Source: CAVYGN01 sp964413265
GTDB taxonomy: Bacteria; Spirochaetota; Brevinematia; Brevinematales; JAOACQ01
Reading direction: 5' to 3'
Length of the DNA stretch: 64,000 nucleotides
NCBI GenBank assembly: GCA_964413265.1
Contig: CAYPRX010000060.1
Coordinates: 12,654-76,653 of the forward strand
In this document: positions 61,939-64,000 of the stretch, one piece after another
How positions within the stretch are numbered: position 1 is the first letter of the stretch
How the letters are laid out: each line of letters starts with the position of its first letter
Notes under the pieces: model-generated
What the model was told of the DNA's origin: nothing
The model's database searches: none
What the model saw: only the letters and a program-made list of their open reading frames with translations
Made by a program: the position numbers and the translations under genes

Positions 61939-61967
61939 TTGATTTATTGAGTGCTTCAGAATAAAAT
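61939..61967 (+). promoter_or_regulatory. promoter of the MarC-family gene
   Basis: TTGATT (61939-61944) and TAAAAT (61962-61967) are separated by 17 bp. Its -35 is 4 bp from the -35 of the divergent aminotransferase promoter. The expected start of transcription falls at or just before the MarC start codon. Confidence 0.6.
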
Positions 61968-61973
61968 TAGGGC

Positions 61974-62591
61974 ATGCTTAGAATGATTTTAAACTATTTT
62001 ATTTCTCTTTTCGTGATAATCGATCCCTCGGTTTCTCTCGTTATTCTGCTTTCCCTGCTTCCTCAATCGAAGGATAAGAATACATCGAGAATCGCTTTAA
62101 AATCATCCCTTGCAGTCCTGATCGGAAGTTCTCTCTGCATCCTTCTGGGCACCCTTGTACTTCAGTTTTTCGGAGTCGATTTTTCTTCCTTCAAGGTTAT
62201 TGGGGGGCTTATCCTCCTTCTGCTTGCCATACAGATGGTGCAGGCAAAAATAAGTACAACCAGATACGCTGAAAAAGAAATTAACGGATCCCGTCAAAAA
62301 GCTGATATTTCCATAATACCCCTTGCAATCCCCGGCACACTCGGGCCGGGGACCATCACAACACTTTTTATCTACAGGAGCCAGGCCGACATTAACGGCA
62401 TAATTGCTCTTTTCATAGCGGTTTTTATCAACTGTGTGATTTTATATTTTGTGATATCTTACGGGAAGAAGATCGAAAATTTCCTGGGTAAAACGATTAT
62501 CAATATGATTACAAGATTTATGGGGCTTATGGTAGGGGCAATAGGCGTGCAATTAATAATATCAGGCGCACGTGAGTTATGGCTAAAGTAA
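61974..62591 (+). CDS. MarC/UPF0056 family membrane protein
   Basis: The product has 205 residues with six membrane segments. Family motifs are FVIIDPSVSLVILLSLLP, GGLILLLLAIQMVQA, IPLAIPGTLGPGTITTL and the closing FMGLMVGAIGVQLIISG. Function is not established despite the historical MarC (multiple antibiotic resistance) name. An ATG three codons later (61983) is an alternative start, which would fit the closely placed promoter better. tRNA-Asn follows with its own promoter. Confidence 0.88.
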   Translation: MLRMILNYFISLFVIIDPSVSLVILLSLLPQSKDKNTSRIALKSSLAVLIGSSLCILLGTLVLQFFGVDFSSFKVIGGLILLLLAIQMVQAKISTTRYAEKEINGSRQKADISIIPLAIPGTLGPGTITTLFIYRSQADINGIIALFIAVFINCVILYFVISYGKKIENFLGKTIINMITRFMGLMVGAIGVQLIISGARELWLK

Positions 62592-62616
62592 CGGAGGAGA
62601 GCTGTCATTTATTTTC

Positions 62617-62645
62617 TTGATTTTTGAATGCAGTTTTATTATAAT
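62617..62645 (+). promoter_or_regulatory. promoter of tRNA-Asn
   Basis: TTGATT (62617-62622) and a perfect TATAAT (62640-62645) are separated by 17 bp, 18 bp before the mature tRNA. Confidence 0.75.
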
Positions 62646-62663
62646 AACCATTGATTTATTCAT

Positions 62664-62736
62664 TCCCCTGTAGCTCAGCTGGCAGAGCAGGTGACTGTTA
62701 ATCACCGGGCCGTAGGTTCGAGCCCTACCGGGGGAG
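62664..62736 (+). tRNA. tRNA-Asn (anticodon GTT)
   Basis: A 73-nt cloverleaf. The acceptor stem is TCCCCTG / CGGGGGA with discriminator G, the D arm contains AGCTCAGCTGGCAGAGC, the anticodon stem GGTGA/TCACC has loop CTGTTAA (anticodon GTT), and the T arm has GGTTCGAGCC. CCA is not encoded. Confidence 0.96.
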
Positions 62737-62748
62737 GTTTTTATAAAA

Positions 62749-62778
62749 GGGCCTGTTTTTTAAGCAGGCCTTTTTTTT
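62749..62778 (+). terminator. rho-independent terminator of tRNA-Asn
   Basis: GGCCTG / CAGGCC stem (62750-62755 with 62765-62770) with a 9-nt T-rich loop, followed by eight T (62771-62778). Confidence 0.85.
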
Positions 62779-63044
62779 ATATAAAAGTTATTTCATTTAT
62801 ATTATCAATGCCAAGTAAGAATTAACAGTTTAAAACCTTTGCACAATCATTATAAAAAACCTTTGAAATACCTGTTGATAAGCTTCTTGCCTGTCTATTA
62901 AAGACTGAAACAGCAGAAATATCTCAGGCACAAGATGCAGATTATAAGCAGTTTTAATATCAGTACTATTACAAGGCATATATACCCGGCACAATCCCAT
63001 TGAAGCGGAGTAACTTCATTATTATCAATGGAAATCACATTAAA
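62779..63044. other. gap without recognised gene before the unknown ORFs
   Basis: About 265 bp of AT-rich sequence with no RNA gene, strong promoter or repeat that I can identify. The frame of the next ORF stays open up to a TTG at 63000. Neither that codon nor the ATG at 63045 has a good ribosome site, so the start of the first unknown gene is uncertain. Confidence 0.5.
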
Positions 63045-63476
63045 ATGGAAGATTCCCTTTTTCTACTGCTCTTGATGTTTGTTGTTGAATCCAGACAAGG
63101 AAAAGGCGGATGTGTCAATATCCATAGGCTAAAATCAGAGTGTATAATTACTGATGATCTGAAATACCAGGTTTACAGCCGCCTCAGGACTGAATTAAAA
63201 GGAAGTCTTATGGAAAAGAATGGCGAAAAGTTTATTCAGAGCGATGGTTTAAAAAATTATCGTATCTCTGCCCATCCGGACTTCATTACTTACGATAAAG
63301 AAAAGCTCCTCAATCATCAAGATAATCAAATTAAGGAGCTTGCAAAAGATTGGTTTGATAAAATTGGTGATCCTACTATAGCTGACGCGATATGTGCCCG
63401 GATCATTCATTCGGTCATAAAAATCAATCTTGAGGGAGACTTTATGCGTAAAATTTATGCTAAAGATTCTGGATGA
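63045..63476 (+). CDS. hypothetical protein with possible winged-helix N-terminus
   Basis: The product has 143 residues from the ATG at 63045; a TTG at 63000 would add 15. The first 60 residues (FLLLLMFVVESRQGKGGCVN, HRLKSECIITDDLKYQVYSR) form a helical pattern like a winged helix, which suggests a DNA- or RNA-contacting part, but no family is recognised. The C-terminal part is charged and helical. It overlaps the next ORF by 20 bp. It begins about 300 bp after tRNA-Asn and is probably the first gene of an operon that continues past the window. Confidence 0.55.
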   Translation: MEDSLFLLLLMFVVESRQGKGGCVNIHRLKSECIITDDLKYQVYSRLRTELKGSLMEKNGEKFIQSDGLKNYRISAHPDFITYDKEKLLNHQDNQIKELAKDWFDKIGDPTIADAICARIIHSVIKINLEGDFMRKIYAKDSG

Positions 63477-63633
63477 AACATGCCACCTGCTTTATGATGA
63501 TTCAGGAGTTTTTTCTGTTTTGAAAAGTGCTAAACTTTCATCCGGAATGGGCGGCAGTTTTAAACCGGATTGCATGGCAGGTTTGGATCGGATTACACAA
63601 ATGGGGGAAAGGCATGAGTTCGATGATAAATAG
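63457..63633 (+). CDS. short hypothetical protein, 58 residues
   Basis: The ATG at 63457 lies 20 bp before the previous stop, and the product ends 20 bp into the next gene. The chain (MLKILDETCHLLYDDSGVFS, then a Gly/Ser-rich stretch and a charged end) matches no family known to me. No good ribosome site is visible, so translation would rely on coupling. It could be a non-coding stretch, but the nested overlaps on both sides favour a gene. Confidence 0.4.
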   Translation: MLKILDETCHLLYDDSGVFSVLKSAKLSSGMGGSFKPDCMAGLDRITQMGERHEFDDK

Positions 63634-64000
63634 TGTCCCAAAGGGTTTTTTGAAAAAATATCGAAAGGGGAAAGACAATGACATCAGCTACCTGCCATTA
63701 ACCATTGGATATCTACGGCTTGAATATGCCTCAGATCTTCTCTCCATTGTGTCTTTTGTCCGTGATAAATCTCCTTATTCAAAGGCCATTGGAGAACGCC
63801 TTGAGTGTGATCTGAACCTCGATGGAAATGGTGAAGTGGTTACCTATATATCGGAAATGGGTATGTCAGGGCTCCAGTGGTCGGAGGGGCAAGTTCTATG
63901 GGGACACACTTTTGATGATGATTCATCTCCTTCAAAAGGGGAAAAAATTAATCTGGATGCATGGATAGATAAATGTCTTCAGAATATGGTTAATCCAAAT
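63614..64000 (+). CDS. hypothetical protein, 3' end outside window
   Basis: The ATG at 63614 follows GGGGGAAAGG and the frame stays open for 129 codons to the window edge. The visible part has a basic start (PKGFLKKYRKGKDND), a mixed alpha-beta region (LTIGYLRLEYASDLLSIVSF) and an acidic segment (HTFDDDSSPSKGEKINLDAW). I recognise no family. It is the third of three overlapping ORFs after tRNA-Asn. Confidence 0.6.
   Translation, partial: MSSMINSVPKGFLKKYRKGKDNDISYLPLTIGYLRLEYASDLLSIVSFVRDKSPYSKAIGERLECDLNLDGNGEVVTYISEMGMSGLQWSEGQVLWGHTFDDDSSPSKGEKINLDAWIDKCLQNMVNPN

Noticed and set aside
1..64000. CRISPR arrays, insertion sequences, prophage genes
   Set aside because: No regularly spaced repeats, transposase, integrase or phage structural genes were seen.

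Overview
The window comes from a spirochaete (Spirochaetota). The main evidence is a periplasmic-type FlaB flagellin (9462-10334) whose N- and C-terminal ends match spirochaetal FlaB. Supporting signs are several lipoproteins, a TPR/outer-membrane-type gene pair and many sensory proteins. A superoxide reductase suggests an anaerobe or microaerophile. Genus cannot be read from the sequence. The DNA is gene-dense, with many 1-8 bp overlaps. It shows no transposase, prophage or CRISPR array, and it carries three tRNA genes (Pro-CGG, Gly-TCC, Asn-GTT). Many intergenic regions hold sigma-70-type promoters with 16-17 bp spacers.

Layout. 1-10.5 kb: end of a GGDEF cyclase, a GT4 glycosyltransferase, an acetyltransferase-like protein, an MshEN-like protein, an Ogg2-type DNA glycosylase, a DUF554 membrane protein, a HAD-Smr fusion, ahcY, an O-antigen-ligase-like protein and flaB with a CsrA-like leader. 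10.7-13 kb: a XRE-cupin regulator with an acyl-CoA synthetase. 13-26.7 kb: a long minus-strand run. It starts with a signalling operon (ComFB protein, a 43-residue membrane peptide, DUF2225, TPR protein, RsbU-type phosphatase, STAS protein). A strong hairpin separates this from a TrpB2 / ATP-grasp-FMN-oxidase fusion / radical SAM operon, then an M23 peptidase and htpG. 26.7-37 kb: rnhC, a membrane protein, tRNA-Gly, a histidine kinase, a chemoreceptor, a degenerate HD-GYP protein, guaB-dapB and tldD. 37-47.4 kb: larC-larB-larE for nickel-pincer cofactor, gltBD, a phosphoribosyltransferase and superoxide reductase. 47.4-53.5 kb: a lipoprotein, an MGDG-synthase-like glycosyltransferase with a 22-codon upstream ORF, ymdB, a second partner-switch pair and an envelope pair. 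53.6-62.6 kb: ddl-ftsQ-ftsA-ftsZ, ruvC-coaBC, a lipoprotein, an aminotransferase and a MarC-family protein. 62.7-64 kb: tRNA-Asn with its own terminator, then three overlapping unrecognised ORFs, the last running off the edge.

Themes. Possible cyclic-di-GMP signalling proteins recur (GGDEF, MshEN-like, ComFB, degenerate HD-GYP). Two partner-switch modules are present without a sigma factor nearby. The most unusual unit is the TrpB2 / ATP-grasp-FMN fusion / radical SAM operon (15889-20468), whose biochemical role I cannot assign. Secondary candidates are the HAD-Smr fusion, the CsrA-like flaB leader, the ComFB-to-STAS operon with its tiny membrane peptide, and the unknown ORFs after tRNA-Asn.
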